Assembly (NCBI GenBank): GCA_964236535.1
Contig: CAXSEF010000055.1
Span: 1-21,871, forward strand
Origin: CAXSEF01 sp964236535
GTDB lineage: Bacteria > Pseudomonadota > Alphaproteobacteria > Acetobacterales > Acetobacteraceae
Length of the DNA: 21,871 bases
Direction: 5' to 3'
The position numbers and the translations under genes were made by a program. Each line of letters opens with the position of its first letter. The first letter of the stretch is position 1. Of this stretch, positions 14,960 to 21,871 are shown one piece after another. The notes under the pieces were generated by a model, which was not told where the DNA came from, searched no databases, and was given only the letters and a program-made list of their open reading frames with translations.

Positions 14960-15444
14960 CGGCCGGCCTCGCCCAGCAGCGCATCGAGGTCGAGGCGGCG
15001 GTTGACCATGGCGAGGCCGCCCGCCGCGTCGCGCGGCCAGTCGGCCTGGGCGCGGTCGCGATACAGCTCGACGCCGTTGCCATCAGGGTCACGAAGATAG
15101 AGCGCCTCGCTGACGCCATGGTCGGAGGCACCGTCGAGCGCGACGGCGGCGCGCTGCAGGCGCCGCAGGGCGTCGGCGAGCGCCGGCCGCGAGGAATACA
15201 GGATCGCCAGGTGGTACAGGCCGGTGGTGCCGTGCGCAGGGGCCGCCCCGCCGCCGCTCTCCCAGGTGTTGAGCCCGACATGGTGGTGGTAGCCGCCTGC
15301 CGAGACGAACGCCGCCTGGTTGCCGAAGCGCTGGGTGAGGGTGAACCCGAGCACCCCGCAATAGAAGCCGAGCGCGCGTTCCAGGTCCGCCACCTTGAGG
15401 TGGACATGGCCGATCCGCGTCGCGGGGTCGATCGGGATTTGCAA
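14956..15444 (-). CDS. VOC-family extradiol-dioxygenase-like protein
   Basis: A 162-residue vicinal-oxygen-chelate protein. IGHVHLKVADLERALGFYCGVLGF begins the first beta-alpha-beta-beta-beta module and GYHHHVGLNTWES the second half. LYHLAILY and LRDPDGNGVELYRD supply the later metal ligands (candidates His13 or His15, His78, Glu126). The closest pattern I recall is the CatE/YfiE-like catechol-2,3-dioxygenase group, but the substrate is unknown. I place the start at TTG 15444, because AAGGAG sits 7 bases upstream. The frame continues 64 codons to an ATG at 15636, but that extension is a low-complexity Pro/Arg string and would almost reach the tRNA promoter. It overlaps the DUF3108 gene by 4 bases. 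Confidence 0.82.
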   Translation of the reverse strand: MQIPIDPATRIGHVHLKVADLERALGFYCGVLGFTLTQRFGNQAAFVSAGGYHHHVGLNTWESGGGAAPAHGTTGLYHLAILYSSRPALADALRRLQRAAVALDGASDHGVSEALYLRDPDGNGVELYRDRAQADWPRDAAGGLAMVNRRLDLDALLGEAGR

Positions 15445-15613
15445 CAGGCGGCTCCTTGGTCGGGGCGGGCGGCCGGACGGGGCCTGGCCGAGCGAAGCCC
15501 GGCACGCCGGCCTGTTCTGGCCGTGCCGCGCACGCGGCGCAACGTCCTGGCCGGCTGGCGGGTGACGGGACGGCGCGGCCAGCAAACCGCGGGCGCGCAG
15601 CGGCGGCGGAGGG

Positions 15614-15642
15614 TTGCAAGGGGGCGGCGATGCCACTAGACA
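15614..15642 (+). promoter_or_regulatory. Promoter of the tRNA-Val gene
   Basis: TTGCAA and TAGACA are separated by exactly 17 bases. Transcription would start near 15649, about 8 bases before the mature tRNA 5' end. Both spacing and position are ideal. Confidence 0.7.
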
Positions 15643-15656
15643 GCCGTCGTTCGGAT

Positions 15657-15731
15657 GGGTGCGTAGCTCAGCGGGAGAGCATCGCCTTCACACGGCGGGG
15701 GTCACAGGTTCAATCCCTGTCGCACCCACCA
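15657..15731 (+). tRNA. tRNA-Val (anticodon CAC)
   Basis: The cloverleaf folds by eye. The 7-bp acceptor stem is GGGTGCG with CGCACCC, and the D stem is GCTC/GAGC around AGCGGGA. The anticodon stem TCGCC/GGCGG encloses loop TTCACAC, whose bases 34-36 are CAC, and the T arm is ACAGG-TTCAATC-CCTGT. The discriminator A and a genomically encoded CCA follow. CAC reads the GTG valine codon, the commonest valine codon expected in such a GC-rich genome. Confidence 0.95.
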
Positions 15732-15847
15732 TCCGCGTCAGCGCCCTGCCCGGCTCCGCGACCACGCGACCACGCCCGGGCGGCGGAAACGCCGGTGCTC
15801 GCGCGACGTTGCGTCCGGCGCCACGCCGGGTGGACAGGAGCCTGCCG

Positions 15848-16123
15848 ATGCGCCGCCTCGTCATTGCCGCCGTCGTGCTCGCCGCGTCTCCCGGGCTGCA
15901 GGGTGCGCACGCCCAGGACGCCGCTCCGCCGTCGCGCATCGACAACCATGCCAACGGACTGGCCTATCAGCCGCAGGAAGCTCCGGTCGCGGCACGGGAG
16001 CGGAACGCCGGTGTCGAGCCTTCCTCCCGGCAGCGGTCCGAGGAAGACCAGCAGCTGAACCGGATCAACCGGCAGCTGCTGGGCGACCAGGCGTCGCCAC
16101 CGGTAATCGCGCCGGCGCACTGA
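15848..16123 (+). CDS. Small secreted protein, unknown function
   Basis: A 91-residue product with a typical signal peptide: MRR, a hydrophobic core (residues 4-14, LVIAAVVLAAS) and an Ala-His-Ala cleavage site near residue 22. The mature part is polar and probably unstructured, with a Gln/Arg/Glu-rich stretch (RQRSEEDQQLNRINRQLLG) that could form a short helix. The ATG has AGGAG 7 bases upstream, so I take it over the longer in-frame opening that runs through the tRNA. It lies 116 bases after the tRNA and converges on the next gene. No family is recognised. Confidence 0.65.
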   Translation: MRRLVIAAVVLAASPGLQGAHAQDAAPPSRIDNHANGLAYQPQEAPVAARERNAGVEPSSRQRSEEDQQLNRINRQLLGDQASPPVIAPAH

Positions 16124-16175
16124 CGTCAGCCCGATCAGGAGTTGGGACGCGGCCGACATCGGAAGCCGGGGGACG

Positions 16176-16763
16176 TCAATGCGCCCCGGCCGACTTCAAT
16201 GCGGTGACGATGTCTGATGTCGAGCGGACCCGCGCGATCCTCGGCATGATCTCGGTGATGGCGAACTCGTGCAGGCCGGGTGCCACGCTGCTGCAGGCGT
16301 CGGACGCGATCACCACCGCGTAGTTGAGGTTGTGCGCATCGCGGGCCGTGGCCTCGACCCCGAAATTGGTGGCGACGCCGCACAGCAGCACGGTCGACAT
16401 GGCGCGCCGACGCAGCTGCAGGTCGAGCTCGGTGCCGAAGAACGCGCTCTGCTGGCGCTTGGTGATGCGCACCTGCGCGGGCATCGCCCCGATCTCCGGG
16501 GCGAGCTCGGCCCAGTCGTCGGGCAGCCCTCCGGGCAGGCGCATCGGCGCGTCGGTGGGCTGGTTCGGACGGTCGGCATAGCCTTCGGAATAGGCGACAT
16601 TGACCACCACGAGGGTGCCCCCGGCACCCGCGATCGCGCGGCACGGCTCGGCCGAGCGGGCGATCACCACGTCAGCGCCATGCGGCACCAGCGGCAGTGC
16701 CAGAATGCCGTGCTGAAGGTCGATGACGACGAGCGCGGTCGTCGCGGGCTCCAGATCCAGCAT
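16176..16763 (-). CDS. YecD-like isochorismatase-fold protein
   Basis: A 195-residue protein of the isochorismatase-like hydrolase fold. The start LDLEPATTALVVIDLQHGI and the block RITKRQQSAFFGTELDLQLR resemble what I recall of E. coli YecD. The Asp (D15) and Lys (K102) of the family triad are present, but the nucleophile position, normally Cys in TNxCVE, is Gly135 in ATNFGVEATARDA. YecD-type and EntB-type members also carry Gly there, so this is a subgroup trait rather than damage. The reaction is unknown. The ATG at 16763 has GGAGG 7 bases upstream; an ATG five codons earlier overlaps that ribosome site and is less likely. Confidence 0.85.
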   Translation of the reverse strand: MLDLEPATTALVVIDLQHGILALPLVPHGADVVIARSAEPCRAIAGAGGTLVVVNVAYSEGYADRPNQPTDAPMRLPGGLPDDWAELAPEIGAMPAQVRITKRQQSAFFGTELDLQLRRRAMSTVLLCGVATNFGVEATARDAHNLNYAVVIASDACSSVAPGLHEFAITEIMPRIARVRSTSDIVTALKSAGAH

Positions 16764-16874
16764 GCGCCGTCCTCCCATGAAGTCCCGATCCCAGGTCCTG
16801 CCCGCAGACGAACGGCAACGGGGCCGCCGTCGCCGGGATCAGAGGACAGCGCCTTCGCCCTGCTGCGCCCGCGC

Positions 16875-18791
16875 TCAGAACCCGAACATGTGGTCGAGCG
16901 AGAAGCCGCCGCGGTCGTCCATCAGCCCGTGATAGCCGAACAGCCGGCAGGTGGCATCGCGGATGATGACGTAGGCGGCGGGTCCGGCCTCGCCGAGCTG
17001 GCGCGGGCTGAAGTGCTCGTCGGCGAACACCAGGCGCGAGCCGCAGCATGCGATGGACAGTGCGGCCTCGGCAACGACCACGCCGGCCTCGCCGTGCAGC
17101 GCCAGGGTGGTCTGCGAGCGGGCGTGCCAGGGAGCGGAGGCGGCGTAGCTCAGGTGGGTGAAGGCGCGTCGCCCGTCGGTGCCGAGGCGCAGGAACAGCC
17201 GCGTGGAGAGGCCGGGGGGCGGGCCGGAATAGGATTGCGGCTCGTCGCGGTAGGTCATCGCCGTGTTGAAGATGTGGCTGCCGAAGCTGCTCTCCGCCGC
17301 GTGGCCGCTGTCGAGATGCTCGTAGCGCACCAGGGCGTGCATCCAGCCATCCGCCTCGCCGCCGTCGCGGAAATCGTAGGCGAGATCGGCGTGACCGCCC
17401 TCCGCGTCCAGCACCGCACGGGTGGCGGGGTCGAGCCCGGCGGTGAGCTCGGCGAGGTCGAGGCCGATGTCGAAGCGGCGCCCCAGCTTGCCCAGGAAGT
17501 GCGCGGCGATCCGGCGTCCCTCGGGATCGAACACGTCGAGGCGCAGCGGCAGGGTGTGCTGGCGCTCGGCCATCGGCGTGGGCTGGACGATGGAGCGGAA
17601 CCGGCCGGCGGGCAGCACCGGGAACGGCAGGATGTAGCCGCGGCCGAGCAGCGGCGACAGCTCCGGGATGGCGGGGTCGGGCCGGAGGTCGGCGCGCTCG
17701 ACGTTCATGTGGGCGATGCGGGTGCGGCCGTCGCGGACCACCTCGTAGCGGGGACGGACGAAGTGCCGGCCGGAGCGCACCTCGATCTGCGCCGGCCAGC
17801 GCAGCCCGGGCAGCACCGTGCCGACGTCGATCGCGACGCTGGCGTAGGGCGGGATTTCCCGGTCGAGCAGCGTCGGCGCCTCCGCGCCCATGCGGTCGAG
17901 AGCCACGGTGCCCGGCGGGATCGGCGCCGCGTGGCTGTTCTGCACCCACAGGATGACGCGCTCGTCCTGCCGCGGCGCGGGCAGCCCGGCGTAGCGGTCC
18001 GACGGCCAGGCGTTGGCGTCGTGGGTGCAGGACAGGCTGCGCTGGTTGCCGCTGCCGTAGGTGTCGACCGCGTATTTCACCACGTCGTGGCCGGCGACGC
18101 CGATCGCGTGGATGAACAGCTGGCCGGCGAACTCGGGCAGGTCGAAGCGGGCGCGCACCTCGGCGCTGTCGATCGCGATCAGGCCGGGACCGGGCGCCAC
18201 CGCCTGCTCCCAGCTGGCCAGAACCCGGCCCGCGCCGTCGAACAGCCGCAGCCAGAGGCGGATCGCCGACGCGCCGTAGCCAGCCCAGTAGTTCGCGGTG
18301 ACCAGGCGGGTGGAGAGCCCGTCGGCATCGCGGAAGAAGGCGTGGTTGGTCGCGAAGTTCAGGCGGTCGAGGTAGGCGCGCACGGTCAGCATGGCGTCGG
18401 GGATGCGCGCCTCGTCGAGGGTGGCGATGGCCGTGCCGGCGGGCAGCATCGGCCGGATGCGCTCGGCCAGCCGGCCGGCGTTGAACGCGGCGACGAGCAG
18501 GGTGGCGGCGGGGCAGCGCGGCAGGTCGGTGAGCGGCAAGGCGGGCACCCCGACGGTGCGGGTGCCGAGGCGCTGCGTGTCGTGGACGTAGGCCTGCGCC
18601 GCCCGGGGCATCGCGGGGTGCAGCGCGAACAGGGCGTCCGCGGTGCCTTCGGGGTCGTAGACCGCCAGCGGGCCGGCATCGCGCAGCCGCGCGGCGAGCC
18701 TGCCGACGGCCTCGGCGGCCAGCGGGTGGGCGAGCGCCTTGTAGAGCACGTTGCCGCCCTGTCGGGAGTCGAAGGTGCGGATGTCGAGCAT
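16875..18791 (-). CDS. Large protein of unknown function (638 residues)
   Basis: I do not recognise this gene. The ATG at 18791 has GAGG 6 bases upstream, and codon pattern and composition match the neighbours. There is no signal peptide or membrane helix. Residues about 1-150 look like an alpha/beta Rossmann-type unit (PLAVYDPEGTADALFAL, TLLVAAFNAGRLAERI, GTAIATLDEARIPD). The rest is strand-rich, with repeated aromatic and hydrophobic strands and several His/Cys (LSCTHDANAWPSDRY, AALSIACCGSRLVF), suggesting stacked beta-sandwich domains. It lies 111 bases upstream of the YecD-like gene and 190 bases downstream of the ELM1 gene, all leftward. It is probably a lineage-restricted protein. A structure prediction would decide whether the N-terminal unit binds a nucleotide or sugar. 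Confidence 0.85.
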   Translation of the reverse strand: MLDIRTFDSRQGGNVLYKALAHPLAAEAVGRLAARLRDAGPLAVYDPEGTADALFALHPAMPRAAQAYVHDTQRLGTRTVGVPALPLTDLPRCPAATLLVAAFNAGRLAERIRPMLPAGTAIATLDEARIPDAMLTVRAYLDRLNFATNHAFFRDADGLSTRLVTANYWAGYGASAIRLWLRLFDGAGRVLASWEQAVAPGPGLIAIDSAEVRARFDLPEFAGQLFIHAIGVAGHDVVKYAVDTYGSGNQRSLSCTHDANAWPSDRYAGLPAPRQDERVILWVQNSHAAPIPPGTVALDRMGAEAPTLLDREIPPYASVAIDVGTVLPGLRWPAQIEVRSGRHFVRPRYEVVRDGRTRIAHMNVERADLRPDPAIPELSPLLGRGYILPFPVLPAGRFRSIVQPTPMAERQHTLPLRLDVFDPEGRRIAAHFLGKLGRRFDIGLDLAELTAGLDPATRAVLDAEGGHADLAYDFRDGGEADGWMHALVRYEHLDSGHAAESSFGSHIFNTAMTYRDEPQSYSGPPPGLSTRLFLRLGTDGRRAFTHLSYAASAPWHARSQTTLALHGEAGVVVAEAALSIACCGSRLVFADEHFSPRQLGEAGPAAYVIIRDATCRLFGYHGLMDDRGGFSLDHMFGF

Positions 18792-18846
18792 GGCGGACCT
18801 CGGTGGCGGCAGGAGCAGGCATGGCCGGGCGCGACCCGATGGCCTG

Positions 18847-18863
18847 GATGCGGGACCCGCATC
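18847..18863. repeat. Short perfect inverted repeat
   Basis: GATGCGGG-A-CCCGCATC is an 8-bp inverted repeat about 55 bases upstream of the 638-residue gene. It could be an operator or a small hairpin (7-bp stem, 3-base loop). No T-run follows on either strand. Confidence 0.35.
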
Positions 18864-18981
18864 ATGGCTCGAAGGCGCGGACCTGCCGGGGGCTTGCTGC
18901 CGCCGGATCGGCCCTGGTGGCGGCGCCCGGGCAAGGCATGCGGGGTTTCGGACGGATTCTCAAGGCGTCGGCCGGCGGGCC

Positions 18982-19932
18982 TCACAGCGCCAGGCGGCGG
19001 CGCATCTCCGCGGCTGCCGCGGCCGTGTCGTCGAGCGCTGCCACCGGCCAGTGCTCCAGGCGGCCCTGGAACGGGCGGACCCGGCCGTCCTGTGCGAGGC
19101 CCTGCAGGAACCGGCCGATGCGGCGCGAGCGCCCCGGCAGGTCTGCCAGCAGCACCGGCGCCGCGGTGGCGACCGCCTCGGAGACCATCGAGACGCTGTC
19201 GATGGTGGCGACGATGACGTCCGCGCAGGCCAGCAGGCCGAAGTACGGATTGTCGCCGGCCATGTCCCAGACCCATGCGCCGCGGGAGACCAGCGCCGCC
19301 AGGCTGGCGCGCACCGCCGGAGCGGTGCGGCGCGAGGGCGTGATGGCCAGACCCGGGCCGCCGCGGCCGAGCAGCGCCGCAAGGCTTGCGGCCAGCGCCG
19401 CGCCCTCGGCCGCCTCCAGGACGAAGCGCCCGTTGCTGCCGCCGACCAGGACGGCGACCAGCGGCCGCGGCAGCCCGGCGAAGCGGGGCAGCCACATCGT
19501 GCGTGCGGCGGCGAGGCGCTGCGGAGTGGCGCGATGCAGGGCGGTGCGGGTGACGATGACGTTGGGGCCGGCGAGCCGGTCGTGGCGTGCGGCGAGGATC
19601 AGGTCGAAGCGGCGCGGGTCCATGCGCGGCGCCTGCACCTGCACCACGCGGGCGCCGGCCCGGCGCAGCGCAGCCCCCACCGCGGCTCCCATGCCGCCGA
19701 CCCCGATGCACAGGCCGCCCGGGTCCGCGGCGCGAAGCCCCTGGTCGTCGCCAACGCCGGTCACGCCGAGCGGGCGCGGCCACAGGCGCGCGGGCAGCCG
19801 CTTCCAGGGGCCGGCCGCCACCAGGTCGTGCATGCGCCAGTCCAGCCCGGCGGCCTCGGCGAGCCCGACTCCCTGGGCCTGCAGCCCGGCAAAGGGCTCG
19901 CTGAGGATGTGGCAGGCCGAGGACCGGGCCAG
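18982..19932 (-). CDS. ELM1-family putative glycosyltransferase
   Basis: Member of the mitochondrial fission ELM1/DUF1022 family, GT-B-like proteins of uncertain substrate common in alphaproteobacteria. N-terminal CHILSEPFAGLQAQGVGLAEAAGL matches the usual start of the fold. It is followed by CIGVGGMGAAVGAALR, MDPRRFDLILAARHD, VIVTRTALHR, PLVAVLVGGSNGRF (the second nucleotide-sugar loop), ITPSRRT and ACADVIVATIDSVSMVSEA. No ATG, GTG or TTG occurs in frame between that N-terminus and the upstream gene. The only ATG that keeps the whole fold (20154) lies inside the helix-hairpin-helix gene, 140 bases past its end. I therefore suggest CTG at 19932, with GGGA upstream. If an internal ATG were used, about 30 conserved residues would be lost. 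The 3' end is certain; the 5' end is not. Confidence 0.75.
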   Translation of the reverse strand: MARSSACHILSEPFAGLQAQGVGLAEAAGLDWRMHDLVAAGPWKRLPARLWPRPLGVTGVGDDQGLRAADPGGLCIGVGGMGAAVGAALRRAGARVVQVQAPRMDPRRFDLILAARHDRLAGPNVIVTRTALHRATPQRLAAARTMWLPRFAGLPRPLVAVLVGGSNGRFVLEAAEGAALAASLAALLGRGGPGLAITPSRRTAPAVRASLAALVSRGAWVWDMAGDNPYFGLLACADVIVATIDSVSMVSEAVATAAPVLLADLPGRSRRIGRFLQGLAQDGRVRPFQGRLEHWPVAALDDTAAAAAEMRRRLAL

Positions 19933-20011
19933 CGAATTCCCGCCGAGCGGCCGGCCGGAGAGGTCGGCGGACGCGGCCGGCCTGTCCCCGCCCGACCGTC
20001 CGCACTCCGGC

Positions 20012-20374
20012 TCAGCTGGTGGTGACGTGGCTCTTGATCTTGTTGAACACGCCCTGCCCGATCGCCTTCCTGGACACGAGCTCCTCGGCGCTGCTGTACG
20101 GGCGGTGGGCGATGATCGACTGGGCGCGCTTCGGGCCGATCTGCGGGATCGCATCGAGCTGCGCGGCGCTGGCCGTGTTGATGTTGACCGGCGCCATCAT
20201 CTTGGTGCCCGCGGTGCCCTCCGGATGCGCCATCGGGGCGGCCGGCCTGGTGGCGTTCATGCTGGCCACCGGCGCGGTGGGCGGGGCGCCCCCGGGCGCG
20301 CCGGCCGACTGGGCCAGCACCGGGCTGGCCAGGCTGGCGCCGAGAGCGACCAGGGCGAGAGCGATTCGGTTCAT
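20012..20374 (-). CDS. Secreted ComEA-like helix-hairpin-helix protein
   Basis: A 120-residue exported protein. The signal peptide has hydrophobic residues 4-18 and a likely cut after LA at residue 21. A disordered Ala/Pro/Met linker (about 22-62) leads to a helix-hairpin-helix domain, NINTASAAQLDAIPQIGPKR to SHVTTS (residues 64-120), with the DNA-backbone-binding IPQIGPKRAQSII hairpin. ComEA-type proteins bind incoming DNA in the periplasm during transformation, but many small secreted members have no proven role. The ATG follows AAGGA at 8 bases, and the longer in-frame opening upstream lacks both features. It is upstream of the ELM1 gene by 79 bases and diverges from the RNA helicase gene. 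Confidence 0.85.
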   Translation of the reverse strand: MNRIALALVALGASLASPVLAQSAGAPGGAPPTAPVASMNATRPAAPMAHPEGTAGTKMMAPVNINTASAAQLDAIPQIGPKRAQSIIAHRPYSSAEELVSRKAIGQGVFNKIKSHVTTS

Positions 20375-20605
20375 CGTGCAGTTCCTTCGTTGCGCAACCC
20401 GGACTCTGACGTGACCGTCGGGTGCAGCGCAAGTCGCGGCGGCCCCGGGGAGGCGATACGGCGCCTGGTCGCTGCCCGGCCGTCGCCGCCGGGTCCCTGC
20501 GGATCGGCCGGCGGCACCGTCGCCGCGACGCCCTGGACGGACGCCAACCGTCGCGCGGCATCCCGGATCTGGCAGGACCCGCCGTCTCCGGTTGCTGCCC
20601 GGTGC

Positions 20606-20625
20606 GGCTTCGACAGGTCGAAGCC
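20606..20625. promoter_or_regulatory. 9-bp inverted repeat, possible operator
   Basis: GGCTTCGAC-AG-GTCGAAGCC is a perfect 9-bp inverted repeat with a 2-base centre. It ends 32 bases before the -35 box of the helicase promoter, a suitable position for an activator or repressor dimer. It could instead form a hairpin. Confidence 0.45.
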
Positions 20626-20657
20626 TCTGCCGCAACGCGGTAACTCCTCGAAAAACC

Positions 20658-20687
20658 TTGACATTCCGGGCATCGTTCGAATACAAA
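20658..20687 (+). promoter_or_regulatory. Sigma-70 promoter for the RNA helicase gene
   Basis: A consensus TTGACA (20658-20663) is followed after 18 bases by TACAAA, or after 17 by ATACAA. Local AT-richness supports it. The start point would be near 20694, leaving a leader of about 126 bases. Long leaders are common for cold-regulated DEAD-box helicase genes. Confidence 0.65.
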
Positions 20688-20819
20688 CCGGATGCGCGAC
20701 ATGACGTGAAAATGTCTGCGGCCTGGTTCAGCCGCCTCTCACATCAGGAAATTCCGCGCCAGTCAGTGGTCCTGACGGCCGCTACGCGCGCCCAGAGTGC
20801 GCACCTCGAAAGACTCCCC

Positions 20820-21871
20820 GTGAACAGCTTCGAACAGCTTGGCTTGGCTGCGCCTCTCCTCAAGGCGCTCGCCGCCGAAGGCTACACCGAGCCCACCCCG
20901 ATCCAGACCCAGGCGATCCCGCTGGTGATGGCCGGCCGCGACGTCCAGGGCATCGCCCAGACCGGCACCGGCAAGACCGCCGCGTTCGCGCTGCCGATCC
21001 TGCACCGCCTGCTCGCCAACCCGAAGGCGCCGCCGCGGCGCGGCTGCCGGGTGCTGGTGCTTTCGCCGACCCGCGAGCTGGCCGGGCAGATCGCCGAGAG
21101 CTTCCGGGCCTACGGGCGCCAGACCAACCTGCGCGTGGCGCTGATGTTCGGCGGCGTGCCGAAGCCGCGCCAGGCGAAGGCGGTGGCCGGCGGCGTCGAC
21201 GTGCTGGTGGCGACGCCCGGCCGGCTGCTCGACCACATGAACGACCGCGCCGTCGACCTCGGCGCCACCGAGGTGCTGGTGCTCGACGAGGCCGACCACA
21301 TGCTCGACCTCGGCTTCATCGTGCCGATCCGCAAGATCGCCGCCACGCTGCCGGCGGTCCGGCAGAGCCTGTTCTTCTCGGCGACGATGCCCAAGGAGAT
21401 CTCCGGCCTGGCGGGCGCCCTGCTGCGCGACCCCGCGCATGTCGCGGTGACCCCGGTCGCCGCCACCGCGGACCGCGTCGACCAGACGGTCGTGTTCGTC
21501 GAGGCGTCGCGCAAGCGCATCCTGCTGGCCAGCATGCTCAAGCGGGTCGGCATGGAGCGCACGCTGGTGTTCACGCGGACCAAGCACGGCGCCGACCGCG
21601 TGGTGCAGCACCTGGAGGCGGCCGGCATCCAGGCGCGGGCGATCCACGGCAACAAGAGCCAGGGCCAGCGCGAACGCGCCCTGGCCTCGTTCAAGGACGG
21701 CAGCGCACCGGTGCTGGTGGCCACCGACATCGCCGCCCGCGGCATCGACGTGGACGGGGTGAGCCACGTGATCAACTTCGACCTGCCGAACGTGCCGGAG
21801 AGCTACGTCCACCGCATCGGCCGCACCGCGCGGGCCGGCAAGGCGGGCAAGGCGATCAGCTTCTGCGACAG
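20820..21871 (+). CDS. DEAD-box ATP-dependent RNA helicase (RhlE-like), partial
   Basis: Unwinds structured RNA, typically in ribosome assembly, RNA decay or cold adaptation. About 350 residues are visible before the right edge. The helicase motifs occur in order: Q motif PTPIQTQ (residues 25-31), Walker A AQTGTGKT (46-53), PTRELAGQ, TPGR, LDEADHML (DEAD at 156-159), SATMP, VFTRTK, VATDIAARGIDV and HRIGRTARAG. The start is GTG at 20820, where FEQLGLAAPLLKAL begins the family N-terminus; no ATG fits, and the ribosome site is weak (GAAAGA). The overall pattern is closest to the RhlE subgroup. The variable C-terminal tail, which would identify the subgroup, is missing. Confidence 0.93.
   Translation, partial: MNSFEQLGLAAPLLKALAAEGYTEPTPIQTQAIPLVMAGRDVQGIAQTGTGKTAAFALPILHRLLANPKAPPRRGCRVLVLSPTRELAGQIAESFRAYGRQTNLRVALMFGGVPKPRQAKAVAGGVDVLVATPGRLLDHMNDRAVDLGATEVLVLDEADHMLDLGFIVPIRKIAATLPAVRQSLFFSATMPKEISGLAGALLRDPAHVAVTPVAATADRVDQTVVFVEASRKRILLASMLKRVGMERTLVFTRTKHGADRVVQHLEAAGIQARAIHGNKSQGQRERALASFKDGSAPVLVATDIAARGIDVDGVSHVINFDLPNVPESYVHRIGRTARAGKAGKAISFCD

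Larger units (their letters stand above)
20375..20819. other. Divergent intergenic region upstream of the helicase
   Basis: This 445-base region separates the ComEA-like gene (minus) and the RNA helicase gene (plus). It holds a perfect 9-bp inverted repeat (20606-20625), a strong promoter (20658-20687) and a helicase leader of about 126 bases with two small possible hairpins: GACAT with ATGTC, and GCGGC with GCCGC. No promoter for the minus-strand gene stands out, and no convincing small gene is present. Confidence 0.55.

Noticed and set aside
16121..16128. TGACGTCA palindrome overlapping the stop of the small secreted-protein gene
   Set aside because: An 8-base palindrome is expected by chance, and it lies in a convergent 3' region with no promoter context.
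16269..19217. A 982-codon open frame on the plus strand
   Set aside because: It spans opposite three minus-strand regions including two genes and a spacer, and has the low-complexity Gly/Ala/Arg/His composition of an antisense shadow.
20371..20673. A possible 100-residue gene on the minus strand upstream of the ComEA-like gene
   Set aside because: Its start lies inside the helicase promoter, it overlaps the ComEA-like start, and its sequence has no recognisable feature.

Overview
The window is a very GC-rich chromosomal segment, most likely from an alphaproteobacterium of the Acetobacteraceae/Rhodospirillales type. That placement is an inference from base composition, from the secG, pyrG, kdsA, eno neighbourhood, from the ELM1-family and DUF3108 genes, and from a palindrome-rich intergenic repeat. 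Most of the window is core metabolism, with a few lineage-specific genes and one clearly foreign gene.

Left part (1-8522). A GT61-like glycosyltransferase fragment runs off the left edge. Leftward-transcribed eno, kdsA, pyrG, a FAD-dependent amine-oxidase-like gene and secG follow. Between eno and kdsA sits an AT-rich, oppositely oriented gene (2471-3439) for a divergent class III nucleotidyl cyclase. It is the best candidate for an uncharacterised signalling or defence component.

Middle part (8523-13802). A putative lipoprotein and a small secreted protein lie beside glmU-glmS, whose ORFs overlap by one base. Together these two enzymes make glucosamine-6-phosphate and UDP-GlcNAc for peptidoglycan and LPS. 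A phosphoglycolate phosphatase (gph) diverges from glmU. KdsA (KDO for LPS), GlmS/GlmU, PyrG (CTP, needed for CMP-KDO) and SecG give the region a cell-envelope theme.

Right part (13803-21871). There is a DUF3108 gene overlapping a VOC/extradiol-dioxygenase-like gene, a tRNA-Val(CAC) with a clear promoter, a small secreted protein, a YecD-like isochorismatase-fold protein, an unrecognised 638-residue protein, an ELM1-family protein with no ordinary start codon, a secreted helix-hairpin-helix protein, and a RhlE-type DEAD-box RNA helicase cut by the right edge.

Two copies of a 178-180 bp multi-hairpin element (6244-6421 and 13896-14075) lie in inverted orientation. Each is downstream of a same-strand gene. 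Their differences fall mostly in loops or keep pairing, which suggests a structured RNA or DNA element rather than chance similarity.
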